DNA of 55,674 nucleotides, taken from Acidimicrobiales bacterium. GTDB lineage: Bacteria > Actinomycetota > Acidimicrobiia > Acidimicrobiales > AC-14. The notes under the pieces are model-generated. The model worked only from the letters and a program-made list of their open reading frames with translations. It made no database searches and was not told where the DNA came from. Position numbers and translations under genes: made by a program. Shown here piece after piece: positions 48,424 to 55,674 of the stretch (the first letter of the stretch is position 1; each line of letters opens with the position of its first letter). The DNA is taken from positions 1 through 55,674 of the forward strand of contig JAODBK010000011.1 of NCBI GenBank assembly GCA_025463925.1, given 5' to 3'.

Positions 48424-49815
48424 TCAATTGCGCGCGCATGACGCGCCGATGGCGCGGTCGTCCTCGCTCCAGCCGGGCGCGGCCCCCTCTGGCCAGAAGT
48501 CACCGGTGTAGCGGTCCTGCACGTACGCGACGGGCGGCTCCTCACCCGACGCGATCGCCGCCACCGCGGCCACGAGCGCGTCGACGTCGGCGTCGCTCGT
48601 GGCGATGCCGCAGCTGGCCCGCACCGCACCGGGGATCGCGCTGCGGTCGCCGCGGAGGACGCCGTCGCGGTAGGCGTGGACCTCGGACTCGGTGAGGCCG
48701 AGGAGCCGGATCAGGTACGGATGGGCGCAGAAGCAGCCGTGGCGGACGCCGATGGCGTGCTCGGCCGAGAGGCGGGCGGCGACGAGGGCGTGGTGCACGC
48801 CGGTGACGACGAAGGCCGCGACCGCGAGCGTCTCGTGGCCCGAGCCGGAGCCCTGGGTGGCCGGGCCCGGCCCGAGGACCCGCACACCGTCGATCGCGGC
48901 CAGCCCCTCGCGCAGCCGGATGGCCAGCGCCGCCTCGTGCTCGGCGATCGCCGACCATCCCACGTCGCCGAGGGCGTCGATGGCGGCGTGCATGGCGACG
49001 GCGCCGACGACGTTGGGCGACCCGGCTTCCTCGCGCTCGGGAGGATCGGTCCAGATCACCTCGTCGAGGTCGACGAGGTCGACGGCGCCGCCGCCGGCGA
49101 GGAACGGGTCGCCCTCCGAGAACGTCGAGCGGGGCCCGATGGGCGCGCCGCTGCCGTACGGCGCGTACATCTTGTGGCCGCTCCACGCGAGGTAGTCGGC
49201 CCGGGAGGGCAGCGGCCGGTGCGGTGCGAGCTGGGCGGCGTCGACCAGCACCGGGACCCCGCGGTCATGAGCGGCGTCGATGATCTCGTCGATCGGCGGC
49301 AACCACCCGGTGACGTTCGACGCCCCGGTGACGGCCAGGAGGCGCGGCGACGGGCCGGCGTCGAGCGCGGCCGCGACGGCGGCGGTGTCGAACACGCCAC
49401 TGGCGTCGCACTCGACCCACCGGCGGCGCGCGACACGGGCCCATGGCAGGAGGTTGGCGTGGTGCTCGACGACCGTGGTGACGACGGTGTCGTCGGGCGA
49501 CAGGCGCAGGCGGTAGGCGAGGTGGTTGATGGCCTCGGTGGTGTTCCGGCAGAAGACCGCGATGTCGTCACCCTGCGGATCGCGGCCGGCGAAACGGAGG
49601 ACCGCGGCGCGGGCGTCCTCGTAGGCCGCGGTCGCGACTCGAGACTTGTAGCCGGCGCCGCGGTGCACGCTCGAATACCACGGAAGGAAGGTGTCGACCT
49701 TGGTCCGCACGAAGGCCGAGGCCGCGGTCGACGCCGCGGCATCGAGGTCGACATAGTCGCGATCGACGCCGTCGACGCAGGGCACGGGCTGCCCGATGCC
49801 GACCATGGGGATCAC
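48424..49815 (-). CDS. class V aminotransferase / cysteine desulfurase-like PLP enzyme
   Basis: 463 residues (Met 49815 or 49806). PLP-binding features: FCRNTTEAINHLAYRLRL, VVEHHANLLPW, LVDAAQLAPHRP with the cofactor Asp, and the Schiff-base Lys in YLAWSGHKMYAPYGSGAP. A Cys in VRHGCFCAHPYL sits where SufS/CsdA-type desulfurases carry the catalytic Cys. No suf genes are nearby, so a standalone desulfurase or an isopenicillin-N-epimerase-like role is possible. It diverges from the acyl-reductase operon over 43 bp. Confidence 0.87.
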   Translation of the reverse strand: MIPMVGIGQPVPCVDGVDRDYVDLDAAASTAASAFVRTKVDTFLPWYSSVHRGAGYKSRVATAAYEDARAAVLRFAGRDPQGDDIAVFCRNTTEAINHLAYRLRLSPDDTVVTTVVEHHANLLPWARVARRRWVECDASGVFDTAAVAAALDAGPSPRLLAVTGASNVTGWLPPIDEIIDAAHDRGVPVLVDAAQLAPHRPLPSRADYLAWSGHKMYAPYGSGAPIGPRSTFSEGDPFLAGGGAVDLVDLDEVIWTDPPEREEAGSPNVVGAVAMHAAIDALGDVGWSAIAEHEAALAIRLREGLAAIDGVRVLGPGPATQGSGSGHETLAVAAFVVTGVHHALVAARLSAEHAIGVRHGCFCAHPYLIRLLGLTESEVHAYRDGVLRGDRSAIPGAVRASCGIATSDADVDALVAAVAAIASGEEPPVAYVQDRYTGDFWPEGAAPGWSEDDRAIGASCARN

Positions 49816-49858
49816 CGCCGGGAGGCTACTGGCGGTCGCGGGATGCTAGAGAGAAGGC

Positions 49859-52171
49859 GTGATCCGAGAGGCCCTCGCCGGGAGGCGCATCGCCGTCACC
49901 GGCAGCACGGGCTTCCTGGGCACCGCAGTCGTCGAGCGCCTGTTGCGGGAGACCGACGCCGAGATCGTCCTCCTGGTCCGGCCGGGGCGGCGCGCGACCG
50001 CGGCCGACCGGGCCCGCCGCGAGATCTTCCGCAACGACTGCTTCGCGCGGCTGCGGAGTGAGGCCGACGACTTCGAGGCGCTCGTCGCGTCACGGGTGCG
50101 GGTGATCGCAGGTGACGTCGCGGTCGACGGGCTCGGGCTCGACGACGAGGGCCGCGCCCTCCTGACCGGCTGTTCCACCGTGATCCACTCGGCGGCCAGC
50201 GTCAGCTTCGACTCGCCGCTGGACGCCGCCGTCGAGGTGAACCTGCTCGGGCCGACCCGTGTCGCGCAGGCGATGGCCGACGTCGGCGCCACCGCCCATC
50301 TGGTCGCCGTCTCCACCGCGTACGTGGCCGGGTCACGGCGCGGCCGGGCGCCCGAGGCGCTGCTGCCCGACACGCCGTTCTCGACCGAGGTCGAGTGGCG
50401 GGCCGAGGTCGACGCCGCCCGGCGGGCTCGGGCCGACATCGACGCCGACAGCCGCCGGCCCGGGCGCCTGACCCGGTTCATGAAGGAGGCCCGGGCGGAG
50501 CTGGGCGCGGCCGGCACTCCCCTGCTGGCGACGCGCGCCGAACGCCGCCGCGAGCAATGGGTCGTCGACGAGATGGTCGAGCTCGGGCGGGCCCGCGCCG
50601 GTGCCCTCGGCTGGCCGGACGCGTACGCGTACACCAAGGCGCTCGGCGAGCGGGCGCTGATCGAGACGCACGGCGACGTGCCGATCACCTTCGTCCGGCC
50701 GTCCATCATCGAGTCGTCGCTGGCCGAGCCGGTGCCCGGGTGGATCCGCGGCTTCCGCATGGCTGAGCCGGTGATCATCTCCTACGCGCGCGGGCTGCTG
50801 AAAGAGTTCCCCGGCCTGCCGGAGGGCGTCGTCGATGTCATCCCCGTCGACCACGTCGTCGCCGCGATCATCGCGGTCGCGGCCGCCGGTCCCTCGCCGG
50901 ACGGCCCGTCGGTGTACCAGGTGGCGTCGGGCTCGCGGAACCCGCTGCGCTACCGGGTCCTCGTCGACCTGGTGCGCGCGTACTTCAAGGCCAACCCGCT
51001 CTACGACGCCGACGGCCAGCCGATCGTCGTGCCCCAGTGGTCGTTCCCGGGCCGTGGGAAGGTGCAAGGGCAGCTCGAGCGCACCGTGCGCGCCCTCAAG
51101 GCGGCAGAGAAGGTGATGGCGGCGCTCCCGGTTCGGGGCAAGAAGGCCGAGACGTCGAGCGGCATCGAGAGCAAGCGCGAGGATGCCGAGCGGGCGCTGA
51201 GCTATGTCCGCCTCTACGGCGCGTACAGCGAGACCGAGGCGCTGTTCGACGACACCCGGCTGCGCGCGCTGTGGGATCGGCTGCCGGCCGGCGACCAGGG
51301 GTCGTTCAACTTCGACGCGAACAGCATCGACTGGGCCCACTACGTGCACGGTGTGCACCTGCCGTCGGTCGTCCACCACGCCCGCGTCCGGACCACCGGC
51401 GGCGGCCGGTCCGGGCCCGACCGCGTCGAACGCGGCCGGCGGGCGGTGCTGTCGCCGGACCGGCATCTCGCGGTGTTCGACCTCGAGAACACGCTCATCG
51501 CCTCCAACGTCGTCGACTCGTACGCGTGGCTGGCCACCCGGCGCATGCCGGACGACGAGCGCGTCCGGTTCGTGCTCCGCACCTTGAAGGAGGCGCCGGC
51601 GTTGCTCGCGCTCGACCGGCGCGACCGCGGCGACTTCCTCCGCCACTTCTACCGCCGGTACGAGGACGCCCCGGCGGGCCGGTTGCGCAACGACGCGTGG
51701 CAACTGTTCGCCCATCTCCTCCTGACGAAGTCGTTCCCGGCCGGCGTCCGCCGCGTGCGCGAGCACCGCGCGCTCGGCCATCGCACCCTGTTGATCACCG
51801 GCGCGCTCGACTTCGTCGTCGACCCCCTGCGACCGCTGTTCGACGACGTGGTGTGCGCGTCGCTCGGTGAGCGCGACGGCCGGCTCACCGGCGAGCTGAT
51901 CGAAGGGCCGCCCACCGGCGAGGCCCGCGCCCTCGTGATGGCCGACTACGCGTCGGCCCACGGCTTGTCGCTCGAGGAGTCCGTGGCCTACGCCGACTCG
52001 GCGTCCGACCTGCCGATGCTCGAGGCAGTCGGCTTCCCCGTCGCGGTCAACCCCGAGTCGAAGTTGTCGGTGATCGCGCGAAAGCGCGGCTGGCACGTCG
52101 AGCAATGGGCCAGGGCACCTGGCGGCCCCCGACCGCTGCTGCCGATCGGGCCGCGCCTGGTGCGGGCGTGA
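49859..52171 (+). CDS. fatty acyl-CoA reductase-like / HAD-IB fusion protein
   Basis: 770 residues from GTG 49859. Residues ~1-380 are an extended SDR of the fatty-acyl-CoA-reductase (Lys2/FAR) type: VTGSTGFLGTAVVERLL, VIHSAASVSFDSPL, and YAYTKALGERALIE with Tyr and Lys. A linker follows, then from ~535 a HAD domain: LAVFDLENTLIASNVVDSYA, LITGALDFVVDPL, and YADSASDLPMLEAVGFPVAV. HAD motif I has Glu in place of the second Asp. The first half probably reduces acyl-CoA to aldehyde or alcohol with NADPH; the HAD half may act on a phosphate or acyl-phosphate. It overlaps the next gene by 4 bp. Confidence 0.85.
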   Translation: MIREALAGRRIAVTGSTGFLGTAVVERLLRETDAEIVLLVRPGRRATAADRARREIFRNDCFARLRSEADDFEALVASRVRVIAGDVAVDGLGLDDEGRALLTGCSTVIHSAASVSFDSPLDAAVEVNLLGPTRVAQAMADVGATAHLVAVSTAYVAGSRRGRAPEALLPDTPFSTEVEWRAEVDAARRARADIDADSRRPGRLTRFMKEARAELGAAGTPLLATRAERRREQWVVDEMVELGRARAGALGWPDAYAYTKALGERALIETHGDVPITFVRPSIIESSLAEPVPGWIRGFRMAEPVIISYARGLLKEFPGLPEGVVDVIPVDHVVAAIIAVAAAGPSPDGPSVYQVASGSRNPLRYRVLVDLVRAYFKANPLYDADGQPIVVPQWSFPGRGKVQGQLERTVRALKAAEKVMAALPVRGKKAETSSGIESKREDAERALSYVRLYGAYSETEALFDDTRLRALWDRLPAGDQGSFNFDANSIDWAHYVHGVHLPSVVHHARVRTTGGGRSGPDRVERGRRAVLSPDRHLAVFDLENTLIASNVVDSYAWLATRRMPDDERVRFVLRTLKEAPALLALDRRDRGDFLRHFYRRYEDAPAGRLRNDAWQLFAHLLLTKSFPAGVRRVREHRALGHRTLLITGALDFVVDPLRPLFDDVVCASLGERDGRLTGELIEGPPTGEARALVMADYASAHGLSLEESVAYADSASDLPMLEAVGFPVAVNPESKLSVIARKRGWHVEQWARAPGGPRPLLPIGPRLVRA

Positions 52172-53319
52172 AAGCGCTGGTGTTCGAGCGGTCGTTGCCG
52201 CGGTTCGCGGCGGCGCGGGTCGCCGGCTCGCTGCTCGCCGGAAGCGGCGCGCGGGTCGGGCCGCTGTCGCTGGCCGATGTCGACGAGCCGCGCGTCGACG
52301 AACCCGGCTGGGTGCGGGTGCGGCCTCGGCTCGCCGGCATCTGCGGGTCCGACCTGGCGACGATCGACGGCCGCAGCAGCCGCTACTTCGAGCCGATCGT
52401 GAGCTTCCCGTTCGTGCCGGGCCACGAGATCGTCGGTGAGTTGGACGACGGGTCGCGCGTCGTCGTCGTGCCGGTGTTGCGGTGCGCGGCCCGCGGCATC
52501 GAGCCGATGTGCGACATGTGCGCCGCCGGTCGCGTCAACCTGTGCGAGCGGGTGGCGTTCGGGCACATCGAGCCCGGCCTGCAGACCGGATTCTGCGCCG
52601 ACACCGGTGGTGGCTGGGGCATCTCGCTGATGGCTCACGAGTCGCAGCTCCGGCCGGTGCCCGACGACATGAGCGACGAGGGCGCGGTCATGGTGGAACC
52701 GGCCGCGTGCGCGGTGCACGCCGCCCGCCAGATCGGGGTCGACGACGTGGCGGTGATCGGCTCCGGCACGCTGGGACTGTTGACGATCGCCGCGGTGCGG
52801 CGCATCGCGCAGCCGCGCGGACCGCTGATCGCGACGGCCAAGCATCCCGAGCAGCGGCGGTTGGCCCGCGAGCTCGGCGCCGACGTCGTGGTCGCGCCCG
52901 ACGCACTCGAGCGGGCGGTGCGCTCCTCCACCCGCTCGCTGCAGTACGGCAGCCAGTTGAGCTGCGGCATCGGCACCGTGGTCGACTGCGTCGGCCGCGA
53001 GCAGTCGCTCGCGCAGGCGCTCCGGGTCGTGGCCCCCGGCGGCACGATCCTCCTGGTCGGCATGCCAGGCCCGGTCGCGGTCGATCTCACCGGGTTGTGG
53101 CACCGTGAAGTGGCCCTGCGGGGCTGCTACGCCTATGACGACTCCGACTTCGACGCCGCGTTCGACCTCGTCCAAGAGGCCGGGCTGGACCGGCTCGTGA
53201 CTGCCACGTACCCGATCGATCGCTACCGCGACGCCATCGACCACGCCGCCCACGCCGGCGGCCGGGGCGCGGTGAAGGTCGCGTTCGACCTCCGCTCCGA
53301 GCGCGAGCGGCGCCGCTGA
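52168..53319 (+). CDS. zinc-dependent alcohol dehydrogenase (MDR)
   Basis: 383 residues from GTG 52168, overlapping the previous stop by 4 bp. Catalytic zinc ligands: Cys in AGICGSDLATID, His-Glu in FVPGHEIVGEL and Glu in VMVEPAACAVHAAR. A structural-zinc Cys set is present as CAARGIEPMCDMCAAGRVNL with the spacing enlarged between the first two. The Rossmann motif is VIGSGTLGLLTIAAV. It should oxidise or reduce an alcohol/aldehyde pair, plausibly the long-chain aldehyde handled by the upstream reductase. Confidence 0.88.
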   Translation: MKALVFERSLPRFAAARVAGSLLAGSGARVGPLSLADVDEPRVDEPGWVRVRPRLAGICGSDLATIDGRSSRYFEPIVSFPFVPGHEIVGELDDGSRVVVVPVLRCAARGIEPMCDMCAAGRVNLCERVAFGHIEPGLQTGFCADTGGGWGISLMAHESQLRPVPDDMSDEGAVMVEPAACAVHAARQIGVDDVAVIGSGTLGLLTIAAVRRIAQPRGPLIATAKHPEQRRLARELGADVVVAPDALERAVRSSTRSLQYGSQLSCGIGTVVDCVGREQSLAQALRVVAPGGTILLVGMPGPVAVDLTGLWHREVALRGCYAYDDSDFDAAFDLVQEAGLDRLVTATYPIDRYRDAIDHAAHAGGRGAVKVAFDLRSERERRR

Positions 53320-54905
53320 TGGGAAGGCCGGGTTTCGTGCTCGAGGTCGACCGGTCGACGCCGCCGACGCTGTTCCACCACGGCGAGGGCTTCCGCCTCG
53401 AGAAGCTGCCGGTCGGCGCGCGGGTCGTGTACCCGGCCGAGCCGCTCGACGCGATCGCCGATCCGGACGAGGCGATCCGGCAGGCGTTGCACAACCCGCT
53501 CGGCGACAGCCAGCCGTTGCCGTCGCTCCTGCGCGGCGGGATGAAGCTGACGATCGCGTTCGACGACGTGTCGCTGCCCTTGCCGCCGATGAAGCGACCC
53601 GACGTCCGGCAGCGCGTCGTCGAAGCGGTGCTCGAAATGGCCGCCGGGGCCGGCGTCGACGACGTGGTGCTGATCGCGGCGCTGGCGTTGCACCGGCGCA
53701 TGACCGAATCCGAGCTGCGTCAGGCACTGGGCGACCGCGTGTACGACGCCTTCGAGCCTCACGGCATGCTCCTCCAGCACGACGCCGAGGACCCCGACGG
53801 CATGCTCCACCTCGGCGTCACCGACCAGGGCGAGGACGTCGAGATCAACAAGCGGGCGGCGACGAGCGACCTGCTGGTGTACGTCAACGTCAACCTCGTC
53901 GCCATGGACGGCGGCCACAAGAGCGTGGCCACCGGCCTGGCGTCGTACCGGTCGCTCCGTCACCACCACAACGTGCAGACCATGCAACAGAGTCGCTCGT
54001 TCATGGACCAGCACCGCTCCGAGCTGCACTCCTCGAACTGGCGCATGGGCCGGCTGATCGCGGCGTCGGGCGTGAACGTGTTCCAGATCGAGACGACGCT
54101 GAACAACAACACCTTCCCGCCGGCCTTCGACTTCCTCCAGAAGCGCGAGTGGGAGTGGTCCTTCCGCGACCGTGCCGCATTCACCGCGTCGTCGAAGGCG
54201 CTGCAGCGCACCCCGCCGCGCATCGCCCGCCAGATCTTCCAGGGGCAGCGGGCCCCCTACGGCCTCACCAGCGTGCAGGCGGGCGAGGTCGAGGCCGTCC
54301 ACGCGCAGACCACCGAGCACGTCTACGAGCAGCAGTTGGTCTCGGTCGCAGGGCAGGCCGACATCCTCACGATGGGCCTGCCGTACATCTGCCCGTACAA
54401 CGTCAACTCGATCATGAACCCGATCCTCGTGATGTGCCTCGGCCTCGGCTACTTCTTCAACCTGTACCGAGGCAAGCCGCTGGTCCGAGCGGGCGGCGTG
54501 CTGATCATGAGCCACCCGACGCCCTGGGAGTTCCACCCGGTGCATCACCCGAGCTACATCGACTTCTTCGAGCAGGTCCTGGCCGAGACCACCGATCCGG
54601 CCGAGATCGAGGCGAAGTACGAGGAGTCGTTCGCGACCGACCCGTGGTACATCCACCTCTACCGAACGACCCACGCCTACCACGGCGTCCATCCCTTCTA
54701 CATGTGGTACTGGGGCGCGCACGCGCTGCAGCATCTCGGCGGCGTCATCGTCGTCGGCGGCGACACCCGATCGGTCCGGCGGCTCGGCTTCAAGCCGGCA
54801 ACGACGCTGCGTGACGCGCTCGAGATGGCCGAGGACGTCGTCGGCCGCGATCCGTCGGTGACCCATCTCCACTCACCACCGATCCTGCTCGCCGACGTCA
54901 CGTGA
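53319..54905 (+). CDS. LarA-like (DUF2088) protein, nickel-pincer racemase family relative
   Basis: 528 residues; ATG 53319 shares its A with the upstream TGA. LarA-type landmarks: TIAFDDVSLPLPPM (DDxSxPxP), ALALHRRMTESELRQALG with the equivalent of His108, GGHKSVATGL with a Lys at the pincer-binding position, and RHHHN near the Ni-ligand His. The EPH-type catalytic His174 position appears not to be His (NLVAMDGG). About 100 residues longer than LarA. Canonical members need the nickel-pincer cofactor made by LarB, LarC and LarE, none of which is in the window. It may bind or isomerise a 2-hydroxy acid or a lipid intermediate. Confidence 0.78.
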   Translation: MGRPGFVLEVDRSTPPTLFHHGEGFRLEKLPVGARVVYPAEPLDAIADPDEAIRQALHNPLGDSQPLPSLLRGGMKLTIAFDDVSLPLPPMKRPDVRQRVVEAVLEMAAGAGVDDVVLIAALALHRRMTESELRQALGDRVYDAFEPHGMLLQHDAEDPDGMLHLGVTDQGEDVEINKRAATSDLLVYVNVNLVAMDGGHKSVATGLASYRSLRHHHNVQTMQQSRSFMDQHRSELHSSNWRMGRLIAASGVNVFQIETTLNNNTFPPAFDFLQKREWEWSFRDRAAFTASSKALQRTPPRIARQIFQGQRAPYGLTSVQAGEVEAVHAQTTEHVYEQQLVSVAGQADILTMGLPYICPYNVNSIMNPILVMCLGLGYFFNLYRGKPLVRAGGVLIMSHPTPWEFHPVHHPSYIDFFEQVLAETTDPAEIEAKYEESFATDPWYIHLYRTTHAYHGVHPFYMWYWGAHALQHLGGVIVVGGDTRSVRRLGFKPATTLRDALEMAEDVVGRDPSVTHLHSPPILLADVT

Positions 54906-55674
54906 GGCGCCTGTCGCTCCGCGCGCCGTTCCCGTTGTCCAAGCCGACGTGGCCGGGCGGCGTCGAGCGGGCGCCACTCGAGCGCAAGACCGGGATGCAC
55001 TACGACACCGACTGGGCGCGCCGCTACCCGGCACGGGTGGCGAGGGCCGCCTTGGTCGACGACGTGTTCACGCCGATCATCAAGGTGATGGCGTCGCCAC
55101 AGGTGAGCGGGCTCGACCGCCTGGCGTCGCTGCCGGACGACGAGCCGGTCATCTTCGCGGCCAACCACCACAGCCACTTCGACACGACGATCCTCCTGAC
55201 CGCGGTGCCCGAGCGCTTCCGCCACAAGCTCGTCGTCGCCGCGGCATCCGACTACTTCTTCGACAACCGCGTGAAGGGTGCCGTGTGGGCACTGGCGATC
55301 GGCGCCTTCCCGATCGAGCGCGCCAAGGTCAGCCGGAAGTCGGCCGACGACGCCGCGCAGATGCTCGACGACGGTTGGAGCCTGATCATCTTCCCGGAGG
55401 GCGGCCGCAGTCCGCACGGATGGGGTCAGCCATTCCGCGCCGGCGCGGCGTACCTCGCCATCCGGTGCGGTCGAGCGGTGGTGCCCGTCCATCTCGAGGG
55501 CACGCGGCGCGTGATGCGCAAGGGCGCGCGTCTGCCGACGCCGTCGACGGTGCACGTCACGTTCGGCCGGCCGATGCGCGCCGCCGAAGGCGAGGACCCT
55601 CGCGTGCTCGCGGTCCGCATCGAGCGCGAGGTCGCGGCGCTGGCCGACGAGCAGGCCACCGACTGGTGGCAGGC
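54902..55674 (+). CDS. PlsC-type 1-acyl-glycerol-3-phosphate acyltransferase (3' end missing)
   Basis: The frame opens at GTG 54902, overlapping the LarA-like stop by 4 bp, and runs off the window after ~257 codons. Acyltransferase blocks are clear: IFAANHHSHFDTTILL (HxxxxD), IGAFPIERAKVSRKSADDAA, FPEGGRSPHGWGQPFRAGAA (FPEG) and VVPVHLEGTRRVM. It transfers an acyl chain to the sn-2 position of a lysophosphatidate, or to its alkyl-ether analogue, at the membrane. The operon with an acyl-CoA reductase supports ether-lipid or wax precursor use. Confidence 0.88.
   Translation, partial: MRRLSLRAPFPLSKPTWPGGVERAPLERKTGMHYDTDWARRYPARVARAALVDDVFTPIIKVMASPQVSGLDRLASLPDDEPVIFAANHHSHFDTTILLTAVPERFRHKLVVAAASDYFFDNRVKGAVWALAIGAFPIERAKVSRKSADDAAQMLDDGWSLIIFPEGGRSPHGWGQPFRAGAAYLAIRCGRAVVPVHLEGTRRVMRKGARLPTPSTVHVTFGRPMRAAEGEDPRVLAVRIEREVAALADEQATDWWQ

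Noticed and set aside
50333-52105. 590-residue minus-strand open frame opposite the acyl-reductase/HAD gene
   Set aside because: High GC content gives long antisense frames. Its composition is Arg/His/Asp-rich with no family motif, while the plus strand has clear SDR and HAD motifs.

Overview
The window is high-GC, gene-dense DNA with frequent GTG starts and many 4-bp stop/start overlaps. The gene content (wax-ester synthase/DGAT, many acyl-CoA and SDR enzymes, Fur/Nur-type regulator, cell-wall-binding repeats, Liv-type ABC transporters with fused permeases) points to an actinobacterium, most likely of the Acidimicrobiia type. This placement is inferred from protein character; there is no rRNA in the window.

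Region 1 (1-7.7 kb): the end of a Liv-type substrate-binding protein gene is followed by a tightly overlapping catabolic operon: acyl-CoA dehydrogenase, HAD hydrolase, APH-fold kinase, quinone-oxidoreductase-like MDR, TetR regulator and two SDRs. The first three together have the domain content of the animal fusion protein ACAD10 (HAD + APH + ACAD) and partly match the bacterial levulinate (lva) genes. The operon is therefore a candidate 4-hydroxyacyl-CoA degradation system. Region 2 (7.8-15.6 kb): a frameshifted exported protein, a C2H2 zinc-finger protein, a transglutaminase-fold protein, a nickel/cobalt permease divergent from a Fur/Nur-type regulator with a candidate Nur box between them, two methyltransferase-like genes (one behind a DtxR-like dyad), an APH-fold kinase with an altered catalytic motif, and hicAB.

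Region 3 (15,634-30,495): an integrative genomic island of about 14.9 kb. It is bounded by perfect 43-bp direct repeats of the 3' half of tRNA-Val(CAC). The intact tRNA is at the right end, next to xis and a tyrosine integrase. Cargo is a run of mostly minus-strand small or secreted proteins (DUF6228, membrane proteins, an orphan FtsX-like permease, a tautomerase-fold protein, a large secreted beta-propeller, a CWB2 cell-wall protein, DUF971, DUF3024). Nearly every gene junction carries a related CGGCAC-type motif, which suggests cassette-like assembly or a shared cis element. The CWB2 gene lies between 28-bp inverted repeats.

Region 4 (30.5-43 kb): cupin and acetoacetate-decarboxylase-like genes, a large exported protein, then a complete Liv-type ABC transporter (fused LivH-LivM permease, LivG, LivF, substrate-binding protein) with a hairpin over the ribosome-binding region of its first gene. 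Next come a membrane protein sharing a C-terminal helical domain with the zinc-finger protein, a GT4 glycosyltransferase, a VOC protein, a MscS channel, and a SnoaL/XRE/phasin-like operon with a clear TTGACA-N17-TATGGT promoter.

Region 5 (43-55.7 kb): a lipid neighbourhood: patatin-like hydrolase, WS/DGAT, alkyl-DHAP-synthase-like FAD enzyme, MFS exporter, class V aminotransferase, then an operon of a fatty-acyl-CoA-reductase-like/HAD fusion, a zinc alcohol dehydrogenase, a LarA-like (DUF2088) protein and a PlsC-type acyltransferase that runs off the end. FAR, AGPS-like and PlsC together suggest alkyl-ether lipid or wax metabolism.
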